From Tanytarsus gracilentus (taxonomy: Eukaryota > Arthropoda > Insecta > Diptera > Chironomidae): a stretch of DNA of 64,000 nt. The first letter of the stretch is position 1; every line of letters starts with the position of its first letter. This document shows, piece after piece, positions 1 to 10,289 of the stretch. The stretch spans positions 2,480,001 to 2,544,000 of the forward strand of contig JAXRKN010000036.1 of NCBI GenBank assembly GCA_038502055.1, written 5' to 3'. The notes beneath the pieces were generated by a model, which did no database searches, had not been told where the DNA came from, and saw only the letters and a list, made by a program, of their open reading frames with translations. Both the position numbers and the translations under genes were made by a program.

Positions 1-160
1 AAAAACACTTCCCTTGAACTAAAAAGTTGAGCTTATTTATTTCCGTGCTAATACTACATAACACCTCCAGTTGTGACCGTGTACCGTTTAGTGTTCATTT
101 AGAAATTAAAAAATTAAGCTAATTGAATTATTTTCGATTTTTATTTTTGCCGACGCACAG

Positions 161-3100
161 AACTGAGCCAATTTGCATAACATGTGATTTAGGAGAAATT
201 CTATGGAGAAGTCGTTATTATTATGGCAACTGCTCACATTTCGATGCATACGTTAGTCCGCAGTCTTCCATCTCGTCAGATTCAGGAGTCGAATATTACA
301 TCCTTGAATGTCGAGGACCTAGCCTTCCTTTAGCAGGTGAGTTAATGCTAAAAAACTTATATTTTCACTCTCTCGCACTGGAAATTTGCTGATTTTTCCC
401 ATGCGAGAGGATGAAAGAGAAAATTTATAGCTGGGAGAAAAAGTCAATTGTGTATGAATGAGTGTGTGCGCACTGTGTGTGATTGATGAGCTCGAGCTTA
501 TCACACACAAAAATTGCTCTGCCTCATTTCAATTTCTCTTTCCGTCTCTAACAGGTGTACATTCGGCAAAAACGCATAAACTTGTTAGAATATTGTATGA
601 TACACGAACTCGGTACTTAGAGAAGCTTCAAGAGCTCGCACTTCCGATACAGAAATCTTTTGAAATTTCCCTAACGCACGGTACACGAGCGGCTGTTCAA
701 ATGTTTCTACCACCCAGTTGGCGCGAGGAACTCCGTGATGCTGCATATCCCGTACTTGTCGAAGTGTGAGTTTGCCACAACATTTTTTCATCTCTTTCTC
801 TCTCTTCAACCACTTTACTTTTTTCTCAATTATTTACTCATACACACTCACGCACCTTTCACAGCAATGGCAGACCAGGTGAGGCGACAGTTGTTGATGA
901 ATTTCGAATGGATTGGGGAACTTATATGTCGAGTCATAACGATATCGTATACATAAGATTGGATGTGCGAGGCGCTAAAGGACAAGGAAAGAAAAAACTC
1001 TTCCGTCATTTAGGTGGCGTTGAAGTTGACGATCGGATAGCGGCAGTTGAGTGAGTATAGCTTTAATGCAGGGGGTGGGATGCTTTGCATGATTTTAAAA
1101 TTAATGAATTCAACTTGAATATTTTAACAAATTTTTACATATCGGTCGACGAAGGGTTTGAATAATAAAAAAACTCTGTTTCTCCTTTCATATGTTGCTG
1201 CGTATGAACATCACACTTGTGACGCAAGAATACGTGACAAATATAAAAGTTTTAGGGATGTACGGGAGAATTCGCATGCGATGAGACGTTGAAATATGGC
1301 AAGAATGGAATTAATGTGAAAAATTTCCACATTAAGAAAGAAAATACAGAGACGAGTTTATGAATTTAATGACTGCACGTGTGATAAATTCGAAATTAAG
1401 CTGAGATTTTTATTGCACTAGATAAACTTTTATTTTTAGGGAGAGAGCTTTAATTTTTATCCTTAAACTTTTCTGGAGGGACAAATTTCATTTGACATGA
1501 CCTACAACAATAACTTTTTATTCTAGTGAACATACGAGAGGATTTTATGTGTCTAAAGCAATCGTAGTTTTCTACATCATAAAATTTAATTTCTCTTTCG
1601 TATAACAAAAACTTTCTGTGTGCGAAAGAAAATATTTATGATTAATTGTTTGAAGGTCTTAGAAAAGTTTTCGAGAGGATATTATTTGGGATACACCTGA
1701 GATCACTTTTAAATGTATATTTTTAAAATATTAAATGGATAAGTTTAAAAAGTAATTATATATTTTTTAAAAAAAATTTCGAAATCGAAATTATAAATTC
1801 GCAAACTCTTCAACACGTGTGACATTAAATGCCAAAAACAAAAAACCTCAAAATCCAATCAGTCGCTTAATTAACTGAAATAATTAATCAACCGTAAAAT
1901 TTTAAAACCCTCCCATTTTTACGTTATTTATAATTTATTACTTGTAAATATTAAGTATCCGTAAAAGCTTTGGCAATTAATTTATTACCGCACACATGTG
2001 CAGCCAAAAATTTAATGAGTACCTCGATAAATGTGAAGCCACATCGTTGCATGACTCATTAAAAATTCATAATCGCATTATTTGCCATTTGATTAAATTT
2101 CCTCTTTGATTTCATATGGTGTATGCTAAAAGCATTGTTGAATATTTAATGATATTTTATTCTTAATGTCTTTTTGACTCTACCATGTAAATTGGCCAAT
2201 TTGCAACAACTTTGCATAGTGCACTTGCTTCCGACACTCGAGTGCAACATGATTATATCCGAATAGTTTTACAGTGTGCTCTTTTTTTCTTCTTTTCTCA
2301 CTCACTCGACCACACTCAATTGTGCTCGCGCATTCAACATCGTCGTCATCATCGATTGCGAAGGTACCTGTTGAATAAAATGAAATTTCTGGATAAAACG
2401 AGAGTAGGCGTTTGGGGCTGGGGCTTTGGAGGTTATGTCACAGCAATGGTTCTCGGCTCCTCCAACAAGAGAGTCTTCAAATGCGGAATCGCTGTGTCAC
2501 CCATTACCGATTGGATCTATTATAGTGAGTGTGTTTTTTTTGTGCTATGCTTGCTCGTTCTCTTGTTCTCATCATCATCATAGCACGATGATGATGTTGA
2601 ACATGCTGTGATAACATCTTAATTTAATGAACTCAATTTTCCCTCCTCTTCACTCTCACTGAAACATTTGACAAACATTTTAATAGATTCTGCATTCACG
2701 GAGCGAATAATGGGATTACCGATTGAGAACTACAAAGCTTACGTTGAAGCAGACGCAACGCAGCGTGCTAAGAACATACCAAGCGATGCATTCTTCCTGA
2801 TACATGGCATGGCCGATGCAACAACACCTTACCATCATAGTGTGCAATTAGCAAGAGGATTGACAAATGCCGGAACGATATTTCGATACACGGTGAGAAA
2901 TTTTTCAATATTAACCGGAAATTAATTAAACATTTTCGGGTTTTCACCTCTCGCACTTCATCTTAAAAAGGATCTTATTAATAGAAAAAGGGAAAATACA
3001 CAAGCGCAAGACCTTCGACCGCTTTCATTTTTTTTATTGCAATGATTCATTTTTTAGTAATTTAAGGATTAATGAGGTGTTGAAGAAATTACCACAAAAT

Positions 3101-3575
3101 TATGTGGAAAATTTTCCGTTAATTTTTCACAAAATATTTAAATTTTCTATTTGATGAAGATTCGAAAAAATTCTTGGATATTTTAAATCCACAATTTTTT
3201 AATGGATTCTTCACATTTCCTGCAAAATCAATCAATCAAAATAATTTTATCACGACAGTTGTTCGCATTAACCCTTATCACCTCATAAATGCTTGGAAAA
3301 ACATATTTATTGCATCCTTCCCAAAACCATATAAAAAATGATGAAAAAAAAAATATTTTAGATTTTTTAAAAAATAAACCGGAAAAATGCGGCTATTAAT
3401 CTCAAAACTTTTATTCACTCTAACTTTCTCCTTACAGTCGTATGCTGACGAGGGGCATGATTTAAGAGGCGTGACAGAACATGTGTACCGCTCAATGGAG
3501 CACTATTATAAAAGCTGCCTTTCACTCGACTCCGATGTGGACGAGCCTATTGAAGAGCCAGTGCCATCAGAGTAA
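161..3575 (+). CDS. DPP6/DPP10-type inactive dipeptidyl peptidase, 3' part (5' end outside window)
   Basis: Six exons join in phase: 161-336, 555-765, 865-1050, 2364-2524, 2687-2892 and 3438-3575, giving about 358 C-terminal residues. This is the end of the beta-propeller (Cys-rich part, CRGPSLPLAG) and the alpha/beta-hydrolase domain of the S9B prolyl oligopeptidase family. The nucleophile elbow reads GWGFGG where active DPP4 enzymes have GWSYGG, so the catalytic Ser is Gly. The Asp (HGMAD) and His (DEGHD) positions are kept. In vertebrates the inactive DPP6/DPP10 members are type II membrane proteins that modulate Kv4 channels; a similar role here is inference. Every intron is GT-AG, and the largest (1051-2363) shows nothing else. 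The last exon ends in an acidic tail (DVDEPIEEPVPSE). The N-terminal cytoplasmic and transmembrane parts lie upstream of base 1. Family assignment is confident; the exact orthologue is not resolved. Confidence 0.9.
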
Positions 3576-3579
3576 TAAA
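3574..3579 (+). terminator. possible poly(A) signal overlapping the DPP-like stop codon
   Basis: AATAAA begins at the second base of the TAA stop codon (3573-3575). If used, the 3' UTR would be only a few tens of bases. A longer UTR using a later signal is equally possible. Confidence 0.35.
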
Positions 3580-6500
3580 GAATTATAGAAAACTCGACCT
3601 TGCTTTCATTGTTTGCAAACTGCTGATGCTATCATTAATATGAGATTAACATACACACTTAAATCTTTGTATACATACACCCAATACACGCAAGATGCTG
3701 CTGTGCTCTGCCATGCTGCTCATATGTGCAAAATATTATTATGTGGCAATTGAGATGAGAAAGAAAAATATTTATTTTTTCCTTGTAGAAATGCGAGCGA
3801 TGTTAACGATTTGAAAATGAGGATGTTGTTGAATTAGAAACACGCCGAGAGAAAGCAAACACGCACAGCAGAAGAGAGTGAAAGAATTTTAAAGTGTCTG
3901 TGGCATGGAAGTGTTAACTAGGCGGAAGTGAAATGGGACAAATTATTTTTCTTTTTTTCCCTCACGCTGGAATGTGAAACTAAAATTTTTTTCGTTCATT
4001 ATGAAACAAATTAATGCAATGACTAACAAAAAAGTGCTTCTAAAAAAATGAAAAAAGTCTTTACTAATCAAAAATTTAAAAAAAAATGTTGTATTTTATC
4101 GCTTAAACCGCCTCTACTCAACAATTTCGATCATCGTCTCACTTTTTTCCACTCCTCACTCCCGCAGGCCCATCAAGTTTTTCAAATACTTTTTTCGTGA
4201 CAAAAATAAGCCCAAGACAAATATTATGGACTGATTTATTTGTCACCTAAAATTAGTCATCATTAGCGACATCAACAGTGCAGGAGAAAAAAACATCGAG
4301 GATATTTTCCACCTTTTTTCCCCTCTCACACTCATCTCTCATCACATAATACATATCACTCTATTATGAACATCGACAACATCATCAGAAATCATCTTTC
4401 CCATCACATTGAGAAACATCGTTTTTTTTGTAAATAATGATCGCGTCCAAAAGGAGAGAAAAAAATTAAATCAAAATTTATTCGAGATATAAGTGCATGT
4501 GTCACTCTCTTTCTCTCTCTCTCGTCTTGCAATCATCATAAATTCGGATCTAAGGCAACAAAAAAAGTGTAGAATATGCGAAAGCGCAGGAAAAAATCAA
4601 CGAATCATTGTTATCATAAATAACAACGTCACATTTTACTCTCTTAAATTCCGTCTTGAAACATTTTTTGTGTTCTGTCTCAATTTTCCCTTCTTCACAT
4701 CAGCTAGCTCTAAAGAACATTTTACTAAAAAAAAACATATAAATTATGGTGATGCTAAGAGAAAAAAAATTTACATCGTAAATGGCAAACTAAAATTTTA
4801 AGGTAATGCAAAAAAAATATTTCAATGTACAAAATAATCAAAATTTTTATATAGTGACAAGAACTTCCGTGTGAATGTTTTAGGAATTTATTTAGTTTTG
4901 CAAACTAGCCTCAATTTATTCAAACATTATAAATTAGATTTCCAAGGTTTTTTTGTGCATTTGAGAGTTTTTCGTTTCATGCAATTTTCATTGAATAAAA
5001 AATTAAAATTGCGAGAAAATTTTAACCCTCAAGTGTCGGCACCTGGAAAATTTTATAAACTTAATCATTTTATTCTTCCCCCAAAATCGTGAGTCTTAGA
5101 ATAGTTCATTAGATGAATACGTTAAAAAAACGAAAAAAGGCTGAAAATTAACAAAATAAATTTAAATAAAGTGAAGACAATTTTTTCACTGTGGAAAAAC
5201 TTTTGAATTTATTTGCGACTGCGATAAAAGTCAAAAGTTTATTCGAGTGAAAAAATATTTAAATTCAATTAACAATCTTCAAGGTTGTGCATAAATATGA
5301 AGGAAATAAAAAATTATTAAATTTAAAGTTTACCGTTAATATGAATGTTATTTAATAAATTAGTTCAACGATAAACAGGGAGGCGAATAAAAATGATGTT
5401 CACAGAAAAAAGTGAAATACAAATTATTAAGTTTCTTCTTTTTCTTCCATGGCCATTGTTAACCATCATGAAAAGTTTCATCTCGTTTTGTGCAATATGC
5501 AATTTTCAAATTAAAAATCTCTGCTTCCACACTGCAGTACACAAAGAGTGAATTCACTCTAATTTTGTATAGAATGACAAATAATCTCATAATTGCTGAA
5601 TGCGAAGAAAAATACTAAAAAAATGGTTGTGAAGAACTTCTATTTAATAAACTCTGAATATATAAATGCAATTTTGCAAATTAAATCTCTTTTATGGTCG
5701 TTTATCTTCGCTTTTCAATTTTAGTCTCACATTGATGGCATTAATTTAATTTGAAATTAATTATGCAGCAAAAAATTAGCCAATGATCTCGAATAAATTA
5801 CGATTTTTATTGAGTTAATTTTAGATACAAAAATTCAAGGAGGGAGACACTTGGATGTAAAATTTTAATGATTTTAAAATTTATATGCTTGTGTGTCGTC
5901 TCTTGTGAAAACTTTTATGGATGATTTAAATTAAAGATTTTTTTTATTTGCATAAAATCATAAAATTGAGAAAAAAATTAGTTGTAGTCGAGTAAGGTTC
6001 GAATCCTAAATAAAAGATTAATTATTTAATTTATTAAATTTTTTTTTTAAATTTTCTTCACACAACAAGATGAGATAAAATAACCCACAAAAAAACTACT
6101 GCGTCTATTTACTCTTAAGACATTATAAACAAAAAAAATGCTTCTAAATGTAATCTATACATAAAAATAGCTCTAAGTAATAAGAAAGAGGAAATTTATC
6201 AATCAATTTGCCTTGTTAGACTATATTTAATTATTACATATATATTTGAATGAATAAACCGTTAATTGATAACATTTTAATTACTAATTAAAAAAACTAC
6301 TTTTACGTATGTAAATAAATGCAATGAAAAAATGGAGAAAAGTTTTAAAAAAATTCAAACAAGATTAAGATCAGCATTTTAATCTTTTTGCATATACATA
6401 AAAAAGAGCAAAAAATCAGTCAATCATGAACTCATCGTTAAAAATTATTAATGAAAATGAAATGCTAAGTAAAATCCTAAATATTGTCAATTTACTTCTA

Positions 6501-7546
6501 AAATCTTTCATCAGCCGAAAAAAAAGTAAACAACGCATCTTTAAGTCTTCTCATTATGTAAGGAAATTGAATAAGAAAATTATACTGTGTGAATAGCGAG
6601 AAAAAATTGTTCTTCCTTTAACACATTGATATTACATTTAATAAATAATAATTTTACTGTCGATCGATACGAAGGATTTATTGCGTAAGGAGCAGAATAT
6701 TAAAAAAATAAAGGAATAAAACCGTAATGTAGAGCAGGAAAAGTTTTTATTAGGAAAGTTTTGTGACAATTAGAAGGTGATTAGCGAGGGTTTCACGTAT
6801 AGGCGGACTGTGAAGTGTTAAATGTAATAATAATGGATTTGATGTTGATAAATTCTAAGAAAAAAAAAACAAAAAAAAAATAATTTTCCCCTTTAAACCA
6901 TCCATTTATGCCTTCATTTTTTCAAAACGCTTTATTTTCTAAAAATCGAGTGCATAAATTTTTTAAGCATTCAACCGAGAGCTTCAAACCCTTTGATAAA
7001 TTATTTTTTAAATTTTCTCACTTTTTTGAAGTACACATTTTTTAAAGTGAAGAAAAAATTAACCATAAAATCCAACCCCATTTTTTGCATAATAATTTTC
7101 CGCATTCATAAGAAATAGTTTCCTTAGAAGAAAATATGATTGAATTACCCGATAATTGCAAGCAAATGTGCAAGCAAGAAAATTTTATAGAGAAAATAAA
7201 TGACTCGTAAAAACACCAATTAATATTTATTCGAAGTTAAGAGCAAAAAAGAGTTCAGCGAAAATATAAAAATGAAAAAAAGAAGGAGAAAATAATAAAA
7301 TAATGTTTTTATGTGTAAATTTGAATGAAATTTACGATAAAATAATGTGTGAGACAGACAAAACGATATTTTTTCTTTCTTAAATTATTAAGAAGAAAAA
7401 CATTTGAAAATGTAAGATTTTTTCCGTTCATTATTTAAATGGTTTTCTTTAATTGTATAAGGAAAAAATTTAAAAAATTTCAATAAAAGTCATAAATAAT
7501 ATTTTATTGAATGAGTCTTTTGCCTTAAAATTTTCAGAAACTCTGT
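3580..7546. other. AT-rich intergenic spacer
   Basis: About 4 kb with stop codons in all frames and long A/T runs. I see no exon, RNA gene or repeat array that I can support. Reading frames around 4493-5092 are low-complexity and lack splice or codon support. A GGTTCGAATCC string near 5996 has no surrounding tRNA fold. Confidence 0.6.
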
Positions 7547-7554
7547 AACGTACG
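7547..7554. repeat. left target-site duplication (AACGTACG)
   Basis: This octamer directly precedes the left terminal inverted repeat and is identical to the one at 8493-8500. Confidence 0.85.
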
Positions 7555-7619
7555 CGAGGGGAAGACGAGAGCGCCGAATTGATTTATGCAAATTAAAAAA
7601 TTAGTAGGCAAAAAAAAAT

Positions 7620-7780
7620 TTTTGTCGGCAATTACATAAAATATTAGGCATTCTCGGCAAAACACTAGGCAATCCGGCAAAACTCTCGGCAATTCGGCAA
7701 AACTCTCGGCAAGTTCGGCAAAAGCGGTTTTTTTCTCGGCAATTCGGCAAAAGCGGTTGAGAATTCGGCAAAACGGTTCA
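7620..7780. repeat. left subterminal CTCGGCAATTCGGC repeat cluster
   Basis: Several imperfect copies of CTCGGCAATTCGGCAAAA alternate with AAGCGGTT. Such subterminal arrays often act as transposase-binding sites in hAT-like elements; that role is inferred here. Confidence 0.75.
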
Positions 7781-8319
7781 CATTAACGAACTTTTTAAAA
7801 TCTTAGCGGTTGAAAGTGCGAACAAAAAAATATATAGATGAAACGAAATTTTATTATGTTGGGTATTTTTCTGTTGTTTAATAAAGCATTATGGGCGCTT
7901 TTTGAATCAAAATCAATCATTTCTTCATTTAAAGTCCCAGAGTACTCTTCTTTTGAATACCAGCACTTGCAATTAAGTTCCTCAAAAGTGTCATCAATTC
8001 GAATTCTGTACGTAGGATGGAGAAGAAATTCAACTTGCTTGTTCATGAGAAAGAAGTACGAGTTATACAAAAATCTTGCATCTTTTTTTTGTTTGCGTTT
8101 GAGTATCTAAACTTGATTACTCCTTAATACGCTTAGCTCGAGAGTTTTCTTCAGAGATTCTCGCATCTCTTGGCTTCTGCTTGCTTGATGTTTCCATAAG
8201 TATATCTTATTATTAATTATTTATAAATTTTTATCAGCACTCTGACCGAGAATTCTTAAAAAATTTCACCCGATTGAGAGATTTTCTCTTTTCTCATTTT
8301 TTTCTCTTTGTGCAATTTA

Positions 8320-8470
8320 TTTCTCGGTAAAACAAAAAAACTCTCGGCAAAATCAAAAAATTTCTCGGCAATTCGGCAAAGTCAAAAAATTTCTCGGCAA
8401 TTCGCCAAAACTCTCGGCAAAGCGGTTATTTACTCGGCATACTCGGATTTTACTCGGCAATTCGGCAATT
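8320..8470. repeat. right subterminal CTCGGCAATTCGGC repeat cluster
   Basis: About seven imperfect copies of the motif seen at the left end, in the same orientation, with spacer words such as CAAAAAATTT and ACTCTCGGCAAAGCGG. Confidence 0.75.
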
Positions 8471-8492
8471 CGGCGCTCTCGTCTTCCCCTCG

Positions 8493-8500
8493 AACGTACG
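8493..8500. repeat. right target-site duplication (AACGTACG)
   Basis: This octamer directly follows the right terminal inverted repeat and matches the left copy exactly. Confidence 0.85.
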
Positions 8501-8605
8501 AAAAAATTTCAAATTTCAAAAACAACCGCCAACAAAAATACCTGCGCACCCACATTTTGTAAACATTGAAGAAATTTAAACAAAAATTTAATTTAAAGTA
8601 GAACA

Positions 8606-10260
8606 ATGGAAGAGACACAATGCAGGACTTGTTTAGGTGAAGCTTTGGATCTACGACTTTCAGTAAATCGTCGAGTGAATGGAGTGTCTATAGTGGATAT
8701 GATAGAAAAGTTAACACAAATTTCGGTAAATAAAAATTTAGAAATCTTTGAAATTATTTTAGGCAAAAATCTATTTTAGATCGCTAAGGATGAAATATTT
8801 AGCAGTACAATATGCAAAAAATGCTTTAATGACATCTGTAATGCCTATTCGTTTCGTAAAAAGTTTTTAGACACCGAAAGGTAAATTTTTATTTTTTAAA
8901 TCAATTTTATTTATTGACTAATTAACTTCAATTTTAGAACTCTCCGAGGATTTGAGAAAAAGCTCCTCGTTTTTCAAGGACAATCTGTGAACATCAAAAA
9001 AGAAAATCTATTTTTTACAACAGATACAGAAAATCCAAAGATCGAACAGGACGACGATTATGACATTCTCGAGGGAGAAATTGAAGGACAAGAAGGAACA
9101 ACGGAGTATTATGCAATGGAGGTTGTTGATGAAACACAAAATTTTGAGACTGGTGGTGAGGAATCTGAAGAAGTTCAATATGTAGAGTATGAACAAGTTG
9201 AGTACCTGGATGGCGATAATGGAAACGGGGCTGAAAGTAATGAACTTCTAGGATTTAAGACCGAGTCTGAACCAACAGAATGTGTTAGCTTTTACTGTAC
9301 GCTTTGTGAGGAAACTTTTAAGACTGCATTTGGAATAGAACATCACTCGTTCTTCTGTCACTTTAAGGGACAAAGTGAGTATTTACGAAATCCCTTTTCT
9401 CTACCTTAATATTTCCACTTTTAGATCCAACCATTTGTGAAACCTGCAATATCGAATTCCCAATAAAAAATCTCGACGAAGAAGAGATTGCTAATAATAT
9501 CAAATTTCATCGAGCTTGTCATGCTGAAGGAAAAATTCACTCATGCACTGAATGTTTTGCCATTTTTAAAACACTAAAACAACTCGAATCTCACAAGCAA
9601 ACAGTTCATAATATTCCGGATTTTTCATATCTCCGATGTAAAATTTGTAACACTACTTTTGCCTCAACAAAACTCTTCAATAATCATATAGCGGAGTCAA
9701 AGTGCAAGGACATTCCTGAAAAACACTTCAAATGCTATATCTGCAACAAAATCTTCAATATGGGAATTGCCAAGAAAAAACACATTCAAGAAGCTCATCA
9801 AGATAAAATCGGTCAAGATTGTCCACTCTGTCTGAGATGTAAAATACCCTCTGCCGTCGCTTACGAAAACCATTACAAAACTCACTTCGTTGCACCCCGA
9901 TTCTCGTGCAATTTTTGTAATCGCTCGTTCTATGAAAGTGATCGACTTCAAATGCATATTCGTAGATTCCATGATAACACTCGTTACTTCTGCTTTTTCT
10001 GTTCAAAAGATTTTCGCGATAAATCTGGAATCGCACGACACATTCTTGGTGTCCATTTTAATGCTCGAAATTTCAAATGTGATATCTGTTCAAAAGCATT
10101 CACAGCTAGTTACAATCTCAAAGAACACATGTTTTCCATTCACAAGCAAGCATCGACCATCTACACATGCGATTTATGCTCACAAGATTATCTTTATCGG
10201 AAGCAATTCGAGAGACATCGTGAAAAGTGTCAAGGTGTGCCAGAAAAGAGAAAAAGATGA
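8606..10260 (+). CDS. ZAD-type C2H2 zinc-finger protein
   Basis: Four exons join in phase: 8606-8725, 8780-8880, 8938-9374 and 9425-10260, giving 497 residues. Residues 1 to about 75 form a ZAD (zinc-finger-associated domain) with the two Cys pairs CRTC and CKKC, split over exons 1-2. ZAD mediates dimerisation in insect transcription factors. An acidic linker rich in Glu, Asp and Tyr follows. Around eight C2H2 fingers then run to the C-terminus, several typical (FKCDICSKAF with a His pair) and some degenerate (CPLCLRC). The protein ends in a basic tail (PEKRKR). The start codon lies about 110 bp after the transposon at 7555-8492, so part of the element or its target duplication may fall within the promoter. 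It is likely a nuclear DNA-binding regulator; the target is unknown. ZAD genes evolve fast and I cannot name an orthologue. Confidence 0.93.
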
Positions 10261-10276
10261 AACTCAAATGAGTTTA

Positions 10277-10282
10277 AATAAA
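10277..10282 (+). terminator. poly(A) signal of the ZAD zinc-finger gene
   Basis: AATAAA starts 17 bases after the stop codon. No other strong signal lies nearer. Confidence 0.6.
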
Positions 10283-10289
10283 AGTTAAG

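Larger units (their letters stand above)
7555..8492. mobile_element. 938-bp non-autonomous TIR transposon with 8-bp target duplication
   Basis: A perfect 27-bp terminal inverted repeat lies at 7555-7581 and 8466-8492 (outer end CGAGGGGAAGACGAG). It is flanked on both sides by the direct repeat AACGTACG (7547-7554 and 8493-8500), the footprint of a cut-and-paste insertion. An 8-bp duplication is typical of hAT and P superfamilies (Merlin is 8-9), but the terminal sequence does not let me choose. Both subterminal regions (about 7620-7780 and 8320-8470) carry many degenerate copies of CTCGGCAATTCGGCAAAA, all in the same orientation rather than mirrored. The middle has no transposase motif. A 91-codon open frame on the minus strand (7795-8070) has no recognised domain. 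The sharp ends and intact target duplication suggest a fairly recent insertion, about 110 bp upstream of the ZAD gene start codon. Confidence 0.9.

Noticed and set aside
4493..5092. 102- and 73-codon + frames
   Set aside because: Low-complexity, Phe/Lys/Asn-rich translation of AT-rich DNA with no splice support or family resemblance.
5985..6010. tRNA B-box-like GGTTCGAATCC
   Set aside because: The T-stem pairs imperfectly and there is no A-box, anticodon arm or acceptor stem upstream.
7620..8470. CRISPR-like repeat pattern of CTCGGCAATTCGGC words
   Set aside because: Repeats are degenerate, spacing is irregular, and they lie inside a eukaryotic transposon with inverted ends and a target duplication.
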